Assembly (NCBI GenBank): GCA_964460115.1
Contig: CAYWPR010000026.1
Coordinates: 8,535 to 72,534, forward strand
Direction: 5' to 3'
DNA from: JAEUJZ01 sp964460115
GTDB taxonomy: Bacteria; Myxococcota_A; Polyangia; Palsa-1104; JAEUJZ01
Length of the DNA: 64,000 bases
A program made the position numbers and the translations under genes. Positions 25,262-34,738 of the stretch are shown here, in pieces (position 1 is the first letter of the stretch; each line of letters begins with the position of its first letter). The notes below the pieces were generated by a model. The model was not told the DNA's origin, ran no database searches, and was given only the letters and a program-made list of their open reading frames with translations.

Positions 25262-26971
25262 CTAAAGTTTGATTTCACCCAGCCCTCTGGCGTCCAGCAA
25301 AACGCGTTCTTTGATATGGCCGGCGCGGGCGCGGGCGCGCAGCTCGCGATAGGAAAATACCCGTGGCTTGTATCCGGGGGCGCTGGCCTCACATTTGCCG
25401 GATTCACTGCCAATTTTAAATTGGCAGATCTTTTGCGCATCTACTCGGCACGGCCGCTGGTGCGAGCAGGACACCGTGACAGCAACGGGGCTGGCGTTTT
25501 CAAAGCTCAGCGAAAAGCGCGAATCGATGGCGCTATTGCCGGCCGCGGCGGCTCGATCCTTGTCTTCGCCCAAATCTGCCGAGGTGCGCTTAGGCGGCTC
25601 CTTGGCCTCTGCGCTTGTAGATGCGGGCGGCGCCGGCGCCTGAACCTGGCCGAGGCTTGGCTTTGAGGAAGACGTCGCGGGCTTGGCCAAGCCCACAAGG
25701 TCGGTATTAGGCGCCGGTCTGAACAGCGCGACGGCGAGCCCGACCAACCCCAAAAGCCCGATGCCCAGCCCTGCAGCGATGATTTTGGGCTTAGGCGATA
25801 CGGCGGCTCGCGCCATCGGCTGACTGATCAGCGTGGCGGGCGGCTTGAGCGTTGCAATGGCAATAGGCAGCGGCGTCGGAGTTGGCGTCGGCGGTGAATT
25901 CGAAATCGCCGAAAGCATCATGCTGGCCGAAATGCTGCTTGAAGAATTGTCTCCGGCCGGCCCGCCGAGCAATTCGAACTCGTTTTGCAAGGCCAGGGCC
26001 AGCTCATTCATATTCGCAAAGCGCTGTTCGCGCTCGCGCGATAGGGCGCGCAGCGTCACTGCTTCAAGTGACACCGGAATGTTCAAATCCGGTCGGCGTT
26101 GCCGCGGCGGTACGACTTTGTCGCTAAGCCGCTTGACCACCGTTCCCATGGCCGAATTGCCCTTAAACGGCACATCGCCGGTCAGCATTTCGTAAAGAAT
26201 GCAGCCAAGCGCGTACTGGTCGACGCGGTGATCCAAGTCTTCGCCCAGGGCTTGCTCGGGCGCCAGATACTCGGGCGTGCCAAGAACCATGCCTTCTTGC
26301 GTCGGCCGATACGGGGCAGAAGCGGCACCAGCCAATCCGCCGCCGCTTGACGCGGGCAAACCCGGCGAATCGCTCACGACCTTGGCGATGCCGAAATCCA
26401 GAATTTTTACGTAATCTTTGCGATAGCGCTCGAGCAGAAACACATTGCCCGGCTTCAAGTCGCGATGCAGGATGCCTTTGTCGTGCACAGCTTGCAGCCC
26501 CAGCGCAATCTGCTCGGCGATGCGGCATACCCGCCGCGGCGACAGCGGACCGCGCGCAATGACTGCATCGAGCGGCTGGCCCTGCAAAAACTCCATCACC
26601 AAGTAGGGACGACCATCGGCAAGCACGCCAAAATCAGTGATATCGACGATGTGTTCGTGGTTGATGTGGCAAGCGGATTTGGCTTCCAGCAAAAAGCGCT
26701 TCTGCGCCACTTCGTCTTTGGCTTGGTTCAGGATTTTGATGGCAATCGGCTTGTCTAGGACCGTGTGACGGGCCAAATACACGCTGCCCATGCCGCCGCG
26801 CTGTACAAAACTTTCGATGCGGTAGCGGTCACCAAGCACCGTTCCCAGCAGATCATCGACAGCAACCGGCGGCGGAGCCGCTCCGCTGGCGCAGATGTGG
26901 ACTTCTTTATAGGGATAGGCTTGCCGGCATTGGGCGCAGGTGCGGCGAATCGCCGTGTGGCTGACCGTCAT
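25262..26971 (-). CDS. Ser/Thr protein kinase with N-terminal Cys motif
   Basis: 569 aa from the ATG at 26971 (GGGAG upstream). An N-terminal CAQCRQAYPYKEVHIC motif (Cys12, 15, 27) may bind zinc. The kinase domain is complete: QRGGMG (57-62), IAIK lysine (79), HRDLKPGN (169-176), DFG (192-194), APE in YLAPEQ. A Pro/Ser linker, one membrane helix (AAGLGIGLLGLVGLAVALF) and a C-terminal domain with several cysteines (VSCSHQRPCRVDAQKICQF) follow; that domain would be extracytoplasmic. Upstream of, and probably co-transcribed with, the TPR/PEGA protein. Confidence 0.93.
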   Translation of the reverse strand: MTVSHTAIRRTCAQCRQAYPYKEVHICASGAAPPPVAVDDLLGTVLGDRYRIESFVQRGGMGSVYLARHTVLDKPIAIKILNQAKDEVAQKRFLLEAKSACHINHEHIVDITDFGVLADGRPYLVMEFLQGQPLDAVIARGPLSPRRVCRIAEQIALGLQAVHDKGILHRDLKPGNVFLLERYRKDYVKILDFGIAKVVSDSPGLPASSGGGLAGAASAPYRPTQEGMVLGTPEYLAPEQALGEDLDHRVDQYALGCILYEMLTGDVPFKGNSAMGTVVKRLSDKVVPPRQRRPDLNIPVSLEAVTLRALSREREQRFANMNELALALQNEFELLGGPAGDNSSSSISASMMLSAISNSPPTPTPTPLPIAIATLKPPATLISQPMARAAVSPKPKIIAAGLGIGLLGLVGLAVALFRPAPNTDLVGLAKPATSSSKPSLGQVQAPAPPASTSAEAKEPPKRTSADLGEDKDRAAAAGNSAIDSRFSLSFENASPVAVTVSCSHQRPCRVDAQKICQFKIGSESGKCEASAPGYKPRVFSYRELRARARAGHIKERVLLDARGLGEIKL

Positions 26972-27167
26972 CGGCACGGCTCCCGTTTTTCTGCGCACAG
27001 CGCTTTTCGAACTTGGGCGGGCCCCAAGGCCGAGGAGCCTATCTGTAAAGCGCAAGCCGCCGACATGAACCCTAACTTATAGAACGACACCTGACGCAAA
27101 CCGTCAAGCCTGCGTCGAACTGTAAGCGGAGAGGTTAATTGGTGTAGGTGTACGTCTGGCGCTTTGC

Positions 27168-28739
27168 TTAAAAGCGAACTTGCAGGGTGAAATTGAAGCC
27201 CAGACGATGCGGATTTTCGAAGGTGCGGGTCTGAAGCTGGGTGACGGGGTCGGTGATAAGGCGCGTGCCGTTCGGATCGTACTGGTAGTACATCTCGGCG
27301 ATAAAGGCGAATAGCTCTAAAAAGTCCTGACGGGCCATCACTTTGCCAGCCAGGGCCGGCAAGGCGCTCGACCCGGTGGGCAGAATGACGACGTCCCCTT
27401 GGTTGCGGACGACCAAAGCCGACGCCGATGAATCTGTCGAATTGGTCAATTCCACCGGATTTACTCCACCGGGAGGCGGCGAGTAACTGGCCGGGCGATC
27501 CAGGCCCAGCGTCAATCCCAAAGTGGTGCCGATGGTTTCCAAAAAGTAATCGGCGCCGATTGCTGCAAATAGCTCGGGCGATACGTTGGCTCCGCTTGGA
27601 AAGTCCTGAAATGGCACCAAACTTGGTTGATTGAGCAGCAAAAACTGCATCGAGCGATACATCGCATCCAGGCGAAAGCGAAAATTGCCGTACTGAATGC
27701 GCAGATTCACGTCGCCGGCCAATCCCCATTGAATGCGACTCGACAAGGCCTGCTCGGGATTTTCCAGCGTCGTTCCTTCAAAAGTAAGCTCGGACATGAG
27801 CAGCCAGCTCAGTCCCGGCCGATACCAAGGTTTGGTCAGGTAGCGCAGGGCGCTGTTCCAATCGTTGCGATAAAGGGCAGTATCCGCCGACAGCGTTGGC
27901 GGCAAGCCGTTAAAGACCGCGACCTGAAAAGAACCGCCAAAAGTCTGAACCGGCAACTGCGAGGTCAAAATGCGCGGAATCGTTCCGCGGTCAAAGTAGC
28001 CGCCGTTTAGCTCTAGACGCAGCCGGCCCGGAATCGGATCCACGCCGGCGCCGCCCAAAATGCCCCAGACCGAATGCAGCGCCTGGTCCTGATCGTAGCG
28101 CAGCACCGAAGTCTTGCCGCCGACATAGGCATACCAGCGGTCGTCGGCAATCTGCACGCGCATGCCCGGCACGGGCGGTGTCGGCGGCGGATTAATATTG
28201 GTGGGTATATCGGGATTGGCTTTAAAAAAGATGGGCGAGCCGCCCCAGGACAGCCGCCACGAATAGCCCAGGCGCATGCGATCCGAGTTCAAAGGAAACG
28301 CCGTCAGCGATACGTTTAGCCGTCGGGTGCGCGTCGGATCCAGGTAATAGTTGACCTTGATATAGCTGCCGTCGTCGATTGAAGACAGATTGACGTCGGA
28401 AAACTGCATCAGGCGCATTACGAACGAGCCCTCGGCTTCGAAGCGCTGACGCTGAATCTGCTTATAAAGCACGATATGCGTCAGACTTTCGTAGCCTGTA
28501 AAACGGGTGTCGTAATTGTCAAAAAAGAGCACGCCCAACTGGTTTGGACGATCGAAGCGCCAGCCCGGCACGGATGGATTTGTCTCGCCCGGCTTGGCCA
28601 ATACGTTTTCGTTGGTCAGTGTGACATTGAGGCGGGTGTCCACAAAATCGCTGGCTTGGGCCAGAGGCGATAAAAAAAACAGTATGCAGAATAACGAAAA
28701 TGTATGGCGCCTAATTGCCGAGCCAGAGACCAATTCCAT
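27168..28739 (-). CDS. putative outer-membrane beta-barrel protein
   Basis: 523 aa; start at the ATG 28739 with CGAGGAG upstream and a signal peptide ending near LAQASD. The mature protein is made of alternating strands with many aromatic and charged residues and ends in VRF, the terminal Phe typical of BAM-inserted barrels. It opens with a segment FVDTRLNVTLTNENVLAKPG that recurs in myxobacterial outer-membrane proteins I have seen, without function. Ligand or transport role unknown. The PAP2 gene lies 75 bp upstream on the same strand. Confidence 0.75.
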   Translation of the reverse strand: MELVSGSAIRRHTFSLFCILFFLSPLAQASDFVDTRLNVTLTNENVLAKPGETNPSVPGWRFDRPNQLGVLFFDNYDTRFTGYESLTHIVLYKQIQRQRFEAEGSFVMRLMQFSDVNLSSIDDGSYIKVNYYLDPTRTRRLNVSLTAFPLNSDRMRLGYSWRLSWGGSPIFFKANPDIPTNINPPPTPPVPGMRVQIADDRWYAYVGGKTSVLRYDQDQALHSVWGILGGAGVDPIPGRLRLELNGGYFDRGTIPRILTSQLPVQTFGGSFQVAVFNGLPPTLSADTALYRNDWNSALRYLTKPWYRPGLSWLLMSELTFEGTTLENPEQALSSRIQWGLAGDVNLRIQYGNFRFRLDAMYRSMQFLLLNQPSLVPFQDFPSGANVSPELFAAIGADYFLETIGTTLGLTLGLDRPASYSPPPGGVNPVELTNSTDSSASALVVRNQGDVVILPTGSSALPALAGKVMARQDFLELFAFIAEMYYQYDPNGTRLITDPVTQLQTRTFENPHRLGFNFTLQVRF

Positions 28740-28813
28740 GCTGAAACTCCTCGCGGCGTCGTAGCACAGAACCGCTCGGCATCCAATCGCCAAGCATACG
28801 ACAATCGCCTACA

Positions 28814-29437
28814 TTAGCGCGGGCGTGGCGGCCGTGGACCAAGCAGTCTGTCTACGAGCAGCCCCAAAGCGACGCCGGCGATTGCATCGGCCACATAGTG
28901 CTGTTTGATCAGCACCACAGACAGCACCACCAGCACGGCCAGCGGCGCAACGATATAAAACAGCCGCTGCGAGAGCTTTTTGGCCATGAGCGCCGCCAGC
29001 ACCGCATTGCTGCAGTGCAGAGACGGAAACAAATTCACCGGCGGATCCAGTTTGTAATAGAGGGCCAAGACCGGTACGCCCAGCGCTTCGCTTGGCAGCT
29101 CTAACGGCCGCAAGTCGGCATGAACTGGATAAAGCAGAAAAATGGCAAAGCACAAAAAGTGCAGCGCGGTGTAGCTCAGCGCTTGGCGCCGCATTCCGGC
29201 GCGATCCGACAAAGGCCAGCCAAATAGCCCAAAGTCCGGCAACACCAGCGCGAGCAGATAAGGAAAGACCATCCATGGCAAAAGCGGCAGCTCGCGCTCC
29301 CACGCAAACACCCACGGAAAGGCGCGCGCACGATGCTGTGTAAAGCTTCCGACCCAGTAATAGCCGCTTAGAAATACTGCTGTCACGCCGACCGTAAGCA
29401 GGATTTTTTCGACAAATGGCGAAATCTTGTGCGGCAT
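28814..29437 (-). CDS. PAP2-superfamily membrane phosphatase/phosphotransferase
   Basis: 207 aa with about six membrane helices. The second and third phosphatase motifs are readable as FPSLHCSNAV and KQHYVADAIAGVALG, placing it nearest the inositol-phosphorylceramide-synthase/AUR1-like branch of the PAP2 family; the first (KxxxxxxRP) motif is not clear. Likely substrates are lipid phosphates at the membrane surface. The start is uncertain: the ATG at 29437 is used, and a TTG 60 bp upstream is the alternative. Probably the head of a short run with the outer-membrane protein. Confidence 0.8.
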   Translation of the reverse strand: MPHKISPFVEKILLTVGVTAVFLSGYYWVGSFTQHRARAFPWVFAWERELPLLPWMVFPYLLALVLPDFGLFGWPLSDRAGMRRQALSYTALHFLCFAIFLLYPVHADLRPLELPSEALGVPVLALYYKLDPPVNLFPSLHCSNAVLAALMAKKLSQRLFYIVAPLAVLVVLSVVLIKQHYVADAIAGVALGLLVDRLLGPRPPRPR

Positions 29438-29608
29438 TCGAAAAATAAATTCACGAGTCACGTGTACAGCCGTGTTTTGCCGCGGGCCAGCGCCCAAGCG
29501 ACGCGTTCAAACGCTGTATTTTGGGCGCTTACCCTATCACAGCTTGCCAAATCCACAGTTTCCTCCGAGAGAAAAACGTGAAATGATAAGCCCCAACGAG
29601 GCGTTTTG

Positions 29609-30073
29609 ATGACGGACAAACTTCTGAGGCTGCGCAATGCAGCTGTACAGCGGCTCGGGCGCCTAAGCTCGGTTGCGCCGCTTCTTTCGCGCATTGTCGT
29701 TGGCTGGGTATTTGTGCAGTCTGGCTGGGGCAAGCTGAATCATTTGGCCAATGTCGTCGAGTTTTTTACGAGCCTGGGCATTCCGGCGCCGCAGATACAG
29801 GCTCCGATTGTGGCGGGCCTGGAATTTTTATGCGGCTTGCTGCTTTTGGGCGGGCTTTTCACCCGTCTTGCCGCGGTGCCGATGTGTGCAACGATGGTCG
29901 TGGCGCTTCTGACGGCGCAAAAAGATCAGCTGCATACGTTAAGTGCGCTGTTTGGACTGTCCGAGTTTCTTTACATCGTACTTTTGCTTTGGCTGATTTT
30001 TGACGGCGCAGGTCGTCTATCGCTTGATGCCTGGCTGGAACGTCGGCTGGTCGGCCGCTCGAGCCATTCCTAA
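29609..30073 (+). CDS. DoxX-family membrane protein
   Basis: 154 aa, four membrane helices. The family hallmarks LSRIVVGWVFVQSGWGKLNHL and PQIQAPIVAGLEFLCGLLLLGGLFTRLAA are evident. DoxX-like proteins are inner-membrane proteins of mostly unknown role, some linked to quinone or thiosulfate oxidation and some to redox stress. Start at the ATG 29609, with CGAGG seven bases upstream. No terminal-oxidase genes are near, so no pathway is implied. Confidence 0.85.
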   Translation: MTDKLLRLRNAAVQRLGRLSSVAPLLSRIVVGWVFVQSGWGKLNHLANVVEFFTSLGIPAPQIQAPIVAGLEFLCGLLLLGGLFTRLAAVPMCATMVVALLTAQKDQLHTLSALFGLSEFLYIVLLLWLIFDGAGRLSLDAWLERRLVGRSSHS

Positions 30074-30165
30074 ATTCCATTCACGATGTGCCGCGCAGAT
30101 GCGGATTGACAGGCCGAAGCTGCGGTGGCTAGGGTCGTAGCGTCGAAAGTACCGAAAGGATTCCG

Positions 30166-30570
30166 ATGAAACTTCGATGGCCGGCTTCCGGCAAAACGCT
30201 GCTTTTTGGGCTGCGGCCAGGGCTCCTTGTGTCCCTTTTGACTGGCTGTGCGACGACTTCCTCGATCGATCTTTCGGCAGGCGGTGTGGTCGATCCGCCT
30301 TCGCTCACTAGTTCGATTCGCTGCGCGCGCGGAACTGCTTTAGTCTACGGGCAGACGATGGGGGTAGAAACGGCGGCCTGGTGCGAAAGACCTGGCGGCG
30401 TAAAACACGGTCCTTTTCTGGATTGGTATGAAAACCACCAAAAGAAAAGTGCCGGCGAATATGAAGAGGGTCATCGCAAAGGCACCTGGTCCTTTTGGCT
30501 GCCAAACGGCCAGCTCGACAGCCGAATGGACTATGCCAAGGGCACGGCTGGCTCGCCTGCGAATCCCTGA
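30166..30570 (+). CDS. lipoprotein with MORN-type repeats
   Basis: 134 aa. Signal peptide with lipobox LLTGC. The mature part has MORN/YwqK-like units, GPFLDWYENHQKKSAGEYEEGHRKG and WSFWLPNGQLDSRMDYAKG (each a G-x-W/F-x-x-(W/Y) plus E/D-Y-x-x-G pattern), often found in lipoproteins of this bacterial group. These form small beta-hairpin surfaces with an unknown ligand. AAAGGA ribosome site eight bases before ATG. Confidence 0.75.
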   Translation: MKLRWPASGKTLLFGLRPGLLVSLLTGCATTSSIDLSAGGVVDPPSLTSSIRCARGTALVYGQTMGVETAAWCERPGGVKHGPFLDWYENHQKKSAGEYEEGHRKGTWSFWLPNGQLDSRMDYAKGTAGSPANP

Positions 30571-30616
30571 TAGTCCCGGATAGTCATTGTTGCACGGTCG
30601 TGGTAGGGATCTCTAA

Positions 30617-31657
30617 ATGGCTTGGACCCGAGGCCCAAAGCGGCTGTGCCGACGCGTATGCTTTTTCGGCGGCATGCTGTTTTGCTCGACGCAGGTCTTT
30701 GCCCAGCCACCTGTGCGCGGCGATGCCGTAGACCGTACCGGTCCGGTTCACGAGGCGGCGCGGCCCGCTTCGCCGCGCTTGGCAACGGGCGCCGATAAGA
30801 CGGCGGGCAGCCCCGAACAAAAATTAGAACGCGCCAAGCTAGCCTACCAGCGCGGCGACTACGGCTCGGTCGTTTTGCTGCTGCGGCCTTTGCTATATCC
30901 CGAGACGCTCTTGGCCCAGGAAGAGCAGGTGCTTCTTTCGCACAAACTGCTGGCGCTAAGCTACTATTTCGAGCACGAAGAAGCCGGCGCCGAACAGGAA
31001 TTCAATCTGCTTTTGTCGCTGCGGCCTGATTTTGCGCTGGATCCGGTGGTTGATCCGCTGCAGGCAGTGGCTTTTTTGGATGACATCCGCCGCCGCAATG
31101 CCGAGCGTCTAGAAGAAATTCGTCGCCGTCAGGCTGAAGAAGAGCAGCGTCGGCGCATCGAAGCCGAGCAGCTGCAAAGGCAGGCCGAGGTGCTGGCCCA
31201 GCAGCGCGCCCGCCGCATCTACATTGAACGCGTCGTGTACAAGCGGTTTAGCGCCATCGATTTGCTGCCTTTTGGCATTCCGCAGCTCATTTTGCGCCGC
31301 CGGGCGCTTGGCACGGCGCTTTTGGTTTCCGAAGCGCTGACCGGCGCGGCATCGCTGGCCACCTGGCTGACGGCGCGCTACCGTTATCCAAATGGCCGAT
31401 TTCCGCCCAGTGAACTTTTGACCACCCAGGCGCTTACCGGCACCTACCTAAGCACCGGAGTGGTGTTTTGGGGGCTGGTGTTTGCGGGCCTGGTCGATGC
31501 GCTGCTGCATGCCCGCACGGTAGTCGAAGTGCGTGAGCTGTCCGCGCCGCCTTCCGATTTGCCCAGTTCGAAGCCGCCGGTGAAAGCCGCCGCGCGGGTG
31601 TCGCTGCGGCTTGATGTTGGCGCTGGACCAGGCATCGGCATCGGAGGTCTTTTTTAA
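30617..31657 (+). CDS. exported TPR/coiled-coil membrane protein
   Basis: 346 aa. Signal-like N-terminus (CFFGGMLFCSTQVFAQ), then helical repeats of TPR type (KLAYQRGDYGSVVLLLRPLL ... LSYYFEHEEAGAEQEFNLLL), a charged coiled coil rich in Arg/Glu/Gln (residues ~155-205), and two to three membrane helices (~215-300). Its stop overlaps the start of the FHA-sigma54 activator by one base (TAATG), so the two are translationally linked and it may be a membrane partner or signal source for the activator. No enzyme motif found. Confidence 0.7.
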   Translation: MAWTRGPKRLCRRVCFFGGMLFCSTQVFAQPPVRGDAVDRTGPVHEAARPASPRLATGADKTAGSPEQKLERAKLAYQRGDYGSVVLLLRPLLYPETLLAQEEQVLLSHKLLALSYYFEHEEAGAEQEFNLLLSLRPDFALDPVVDPLQAVAFLDDIRRRNAERLEEIRRRQAEEEQRRRIEAEQLQRQAEVLAQQRARRIYIERVVYKRFSAIDLLPFGIPQLILRRRALGTALLVSEALTGAASLATWLTARYRYPNGRFPPSELLTTQALTGTYLSTGVVFWGLVFAGLVDALLHARTVVEVRELSAPPSDLPSSKPPVKAAARVSLRLDVGAGPGIGIGGLF

Positions 31658-33507
31658 TGGCTGGACCTTTGGCCTTGCGCATTTCTGGCGCGCTTGGCTC
31701 TGGCGCGTCAGCGCGCATGTTTCGCCTGCACAAGCGGCTGACCAGCATTGGCAGCAGTCGCGACAATGACATCGTTCTAAGCGATGCCAAGGTGCACCCG
31801 AGCCATCTTTACGTGCAGCTAGATGGCAACGACTGCATCGCTGTGGCCGTAGGCGATGATTTCTACGTAAATGGCAAGCGCAAAAGCAAATGCAAGCTGG
31901 CGCTTGGCAACACGCTGAAGCTTGGCGCCATCGAACTAGAGCTATGCCTCTTTGAGGAAGCCCCGGCGGCAATTAGCATCGAAGAGCGAGATCGCACCGC
32001 GCTATGTGCGTATCGCAAGCTGCATGCGTTTTCTGAGCGCTTGCTCAACCGCTATGAACTTGAGGATCTCTTATCGGCGCTTATCGATGCGGTGGTCGAG
32101 ATTAGCGGTGCCGATCAGGGATTTTTGGTGCTGCTCGACGACGAAAAACCGCGAGTGCAGGTGGCGCGGACGCTGCACAAAGAAACCGTCGCCGATCCGG
32201 CTGATAAGCTGTCCGACTCCATTGTCAAAAAAGTTTTGCGGACGGCGCAGCCGGTCATTTTAAGCGATGCCCTTGGCGATGCCGAATTCAGCACTGCCGA
32301 AAGCGTGATGCATCTGCGGCTGTCTTCGGTCATGTGCGTACCGCTGCGCGAACGCGGCAATCTTTTGGGCGCGCTTTATGTCGGTTCAAGCCGAATCAAA
32401 AGTCTGTTTCAACCAAGCGATCTGGAAGTGCTGACCGTGCTGGCAGCGCAGGCGGCGCTGATTCTGACCAATGCGCGGCTTGTCAGTGGCTTGCGACGTG
32501 ACAACCAGCGCCTAGGGGCCGAGCTCGAACAACTGCGGTTTGGTTCGATTTTGACCATTGGCGCTGGGGCCGCACCGGCGATGCAGGAAGTGCTGCGCAC
32601 GGTCACCAAAGTGGCCGGCACCGATGTGTCGGTGCTGATTACCGGCGAGACCGGCACCGGCAAAGAATTGATCGCCCAGGAATTGCATCGCCGTTCGCCG
32701 CGCCGCGACGGTCCGATCGTCGCCATCAATTGCGGAGCGATTCCCGAACAGCTTTTGGAATCGGAGCTTTTTGGCTATGTGCGCGGAGCTTTCACCGGGG
32801 CGGACCGCAGCAAGCCCGGCCGTCTGCAAGCCGCGAACGGCGGAACGCTGTTTCTGGACGAAATCGGCGAAATGCCGATGGGCTTACAAGTCAAACTGCT
32901 GCGGGTGCTGCAAGAGCGCGCGGTCACTCGCGTCGGAGACACGCGAGCTGAACCGGTCGATGTGCGCCTTATCTGTGCCACCCACCGCGACCTTTTGGCC
33001 GAAATACGCGCCGGTCGCTTTCGCGAAGATTTGTACTACCGCCTCAACGTCGTACAAATTCATCTGCCGCCATTGCGCGAGCGCGGCGAAGACATTCTGA
33101 TTTTGGCCAAGTACTTTCTGCACCGTTTTGCCGGGGAGTTGAATGTTCCGACGCGGACGTTGTCGGCATCCGCTGAGCAGGCCATTGCCCTTTATGCCTG
33201 GCCGGGCAACATCCGGCAGCTTGAAAACCACATCAAAAAGGCCCTGGTGCTCGCCGAGCGCAGCATTTTGGAACCCGAAGATCTGGGACTTTTAGCACCC
33301 GCGTCCCCATCTAGCGCGCCGCCATTGCCACTTGCCGAAGCCAAAGAGCGCTTCGCGCGCGACTATGTTCGAGAGATTCTGGCGCGCAACGGCGGCAACC
33401 GGACGCAGACCGCGCGTGATCTGGATGTAGATCCGCGTACTGTCTTTCGATTTCTCGAAAAAGAAGAACGCGGCGATTTCGCCGCTGCCTCCGAAAAACC
33501 CGAATAA
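31657..33507 (+). CDS. FHA-GAF sigma54-dependent transcriptional activator
   Basis: 616 aa. FHA domain (~20-100; IGSSRDNDIVL and the VHPSH loop), GAF sensor (~135-280), AAA+ domain with Walker A GETGTGKE (330-337), GAFTGA sigma54-contact motif (377-382), Walker B TLFLDEIGE, and a C-terminal Fis-type helix-turn-helix (NGGNRTQTARDLDVDPRTVF). Family knowledge: such proteins remodel RNA polymerase-sigma54 to open promoters, and the FHA domain reads phosphothreonine, linking Ser/Thr kinases to transcription. Starts inside the stop codon of the TPR protein. Several kinases in this window are candidate inputs. Confidence 0.95.
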   Translation: MAGPLALRISGALGSGASARMFRLHKRLTSIGSSRDNDIVLSDAKVHPSHLYVQLDGNDCIAVAVGDDFYVNGKRKSKCKLALGNTLKLGAIELELCLFEEAPAAISIEERDRTALCAYRKLHAFSERLLNRYELEDLLSALIDAVVEISGADQGFLVLLDDEKPRVQVARTLHKETVADPADKLSDSIVKKVLRTAQPVILSDALGDAEFSTAESVMHLRLSSVMCVPLRERGNLLGALYVGSSRIKSLFQPSDLEVLTVLAAQAALILTNARLVSGLRRDNQRLGAELEQLRFGSILTIGAGAAPAMQEVLRTVTKVAGTDVSVLITGETGTGKELIAQELHRRSPRRDGPIVAINCGAIPEQLLESELFGYVRGAFTGADRSKPGRLQAANGGTLFLDEIGEMPMGLQVKLLRVLQERAVTRVGDTRAEPVDVRLICATHRDLLAEIRAGRFREDLYYRLNVVQIHLPPLRERGEDILILAKYFLHRFAGELNVPTRTLSASAEQAIALYAWPGNIRQLENHIKKALVLAERSILEPEDLGLLAPASPSSAPPLPLAEAKERFARDYVREILARNGGNRTQTARDLDVDPRTVFRFLEKEERGDFAAASEKPE

Positions 33508-33544
33508 TTCAGCGCTGTGCGCAGTCGGTCAAGCCTTTGGCTGC

Positions 33545-34615
33545 CTAACGGTTGCGGGTAAGTTTGCCGAGGCGGCGCAAATCGGGCAACTCGCCATGAA
33601 CGACCAGGGAATCGCCAAACCCCAGTTTTTCGGTTCCGGGCGGGCTGTAGATAAGCGGCTTGTCCGGCCGTTTGTGCGACAGAACCATGACTTTGTGATG
33701 CTGGCGCATCTCGGCGATGGTAAAGCCGACAAGCTGGCAGTTTTCTTCAAGCGTCAGCTTGGCGGTAAAAATCTCGCGGCCGTCCAGCGAAAAAGTTCCC
33801 AGGATCTCTAGGTCCAGCACCGAGGCGGCAACCAGCGGCGCCGCGACCGCTGCCGATGAAAATGCCACGTCCAGATGAAATGCGTCGCGTAGCTTGGTGG
33901 CGATGTTTTCATCAAACATTCGCAAAACGACGCGCACTTTGGGGTTTAACCGGCGGCCGTCTAGCGCAATCTCGACATTGGCCAAATCGTCGTTGGTGGC
34001 GATGATCAGAGTGCGCGCATGCTTGATGCCGGCCAGCGCCAGCGATTCCTCCTGACGAGCGTCAAACATCAAAAGCGGCACGCCAAGATGTTGCATGCGG
34101 GCGGCGAAGGGGGAATTCTCGCTTTTCTCGATGACCACGACGTCCAGGTGCCACTCTAGGAGCCGTTCCAAGATGCGGTAACCAACCCGGCCCAGCCCGC
34201 ACAAAATGATGTGATCGCGATAGGTTGACGCCAGCACCTTGGTCCACTCCTTCTGATTTTCCTGCCGCGAGAACAGCAGCAGTGCCACTCGCACGACGGT
34301 GTCGGCGACGACTAGAAGCCCGAGCAGCGGGTAACTGAAATAAACGATGCGCAGCGGCCACGATGGCGGTAGCGGATAGACCGGCTGTAGCGCGAACAGG
34401 CTGTAGGTGGCAAACAGGCTTTCAAACCAGTCCGGTTTGCGGCCCAGCGCATCAATGGGGCACCGATGAAAGGCCAACGCTCCCAAAAACAAAAGCAGCG
34501 CAATGGTCAGGCCTTGGCGCCAAAACTGCGCAAAAATCAGTCGCAAGTAGCGTACCGAGGCGCGTGCTCGGCGGTTGAGTCGCCGCGAAATCTGCTGATC
34601 CTGAAAGTCGTTCAC
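33545..34615 (-). CDS. TrkA-N (RCK-like) membrane protein, possible ion channel
   Basis: 356 aa. Two membrane helices (~35-50, ~88-116) flank a short loop, followed by an RCK/TrkA-N Rossmann domain (HIILCGLGRVGYRILERL, GxGxxG at 140-145) and a TrkA-C-like tail. That is the layout of two-helix potassium channels gated by NAD or nucleotide, but the loop (SLFATYSLFALQPVYPLPP) has no TxGYG selectivity filter, so ion specificity is unknown and it may not be a potassium channel. No ribosome site of note. Convergent with the FHA activator. Confidence 0.8.
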   Translation of the reverse strand: MNDFQDQQISRRLNRRARASVRYLRLIFAQFWRQGLTIALLLFLGALAFHRCPIDALGRKPDWFESLFATYSLFALQPVYPLPPSWPLRIVYFSYPLLGLLVVADTVVRVALLLFSRQENQKEWTKVLASTYRDHIILCGLGRVGYRILERLLEWHLDVVVIEKSENSPFAARMQHLGVPLLMFDARQEESLALAGIKHARTLIIATNDDLANVEIALDGRRLNPKVRVVLRMFDENIATKLRDAFHLDVAFSSAAVAAPLVAASVLDLEILGTFSLDGREIFTAKLTLEENCQLVGFTIAEMRQHHKVMVLSHKRPDKPLIYSPPGTEKLGFGDSLVVHGELPDLRRLGKLTRNR

Positions 34616-34738
34616 GCCCGATTGACCCTATCGGTAATCCTACGCCAATCACATCCGGTGAGGGGCGGTTTTGCTGTCGCCCTAATTTTCGGCTTTGTTA
34701 TGCTGCGCCGCCTACTCATTTAACTCGATGGAGGCCGT

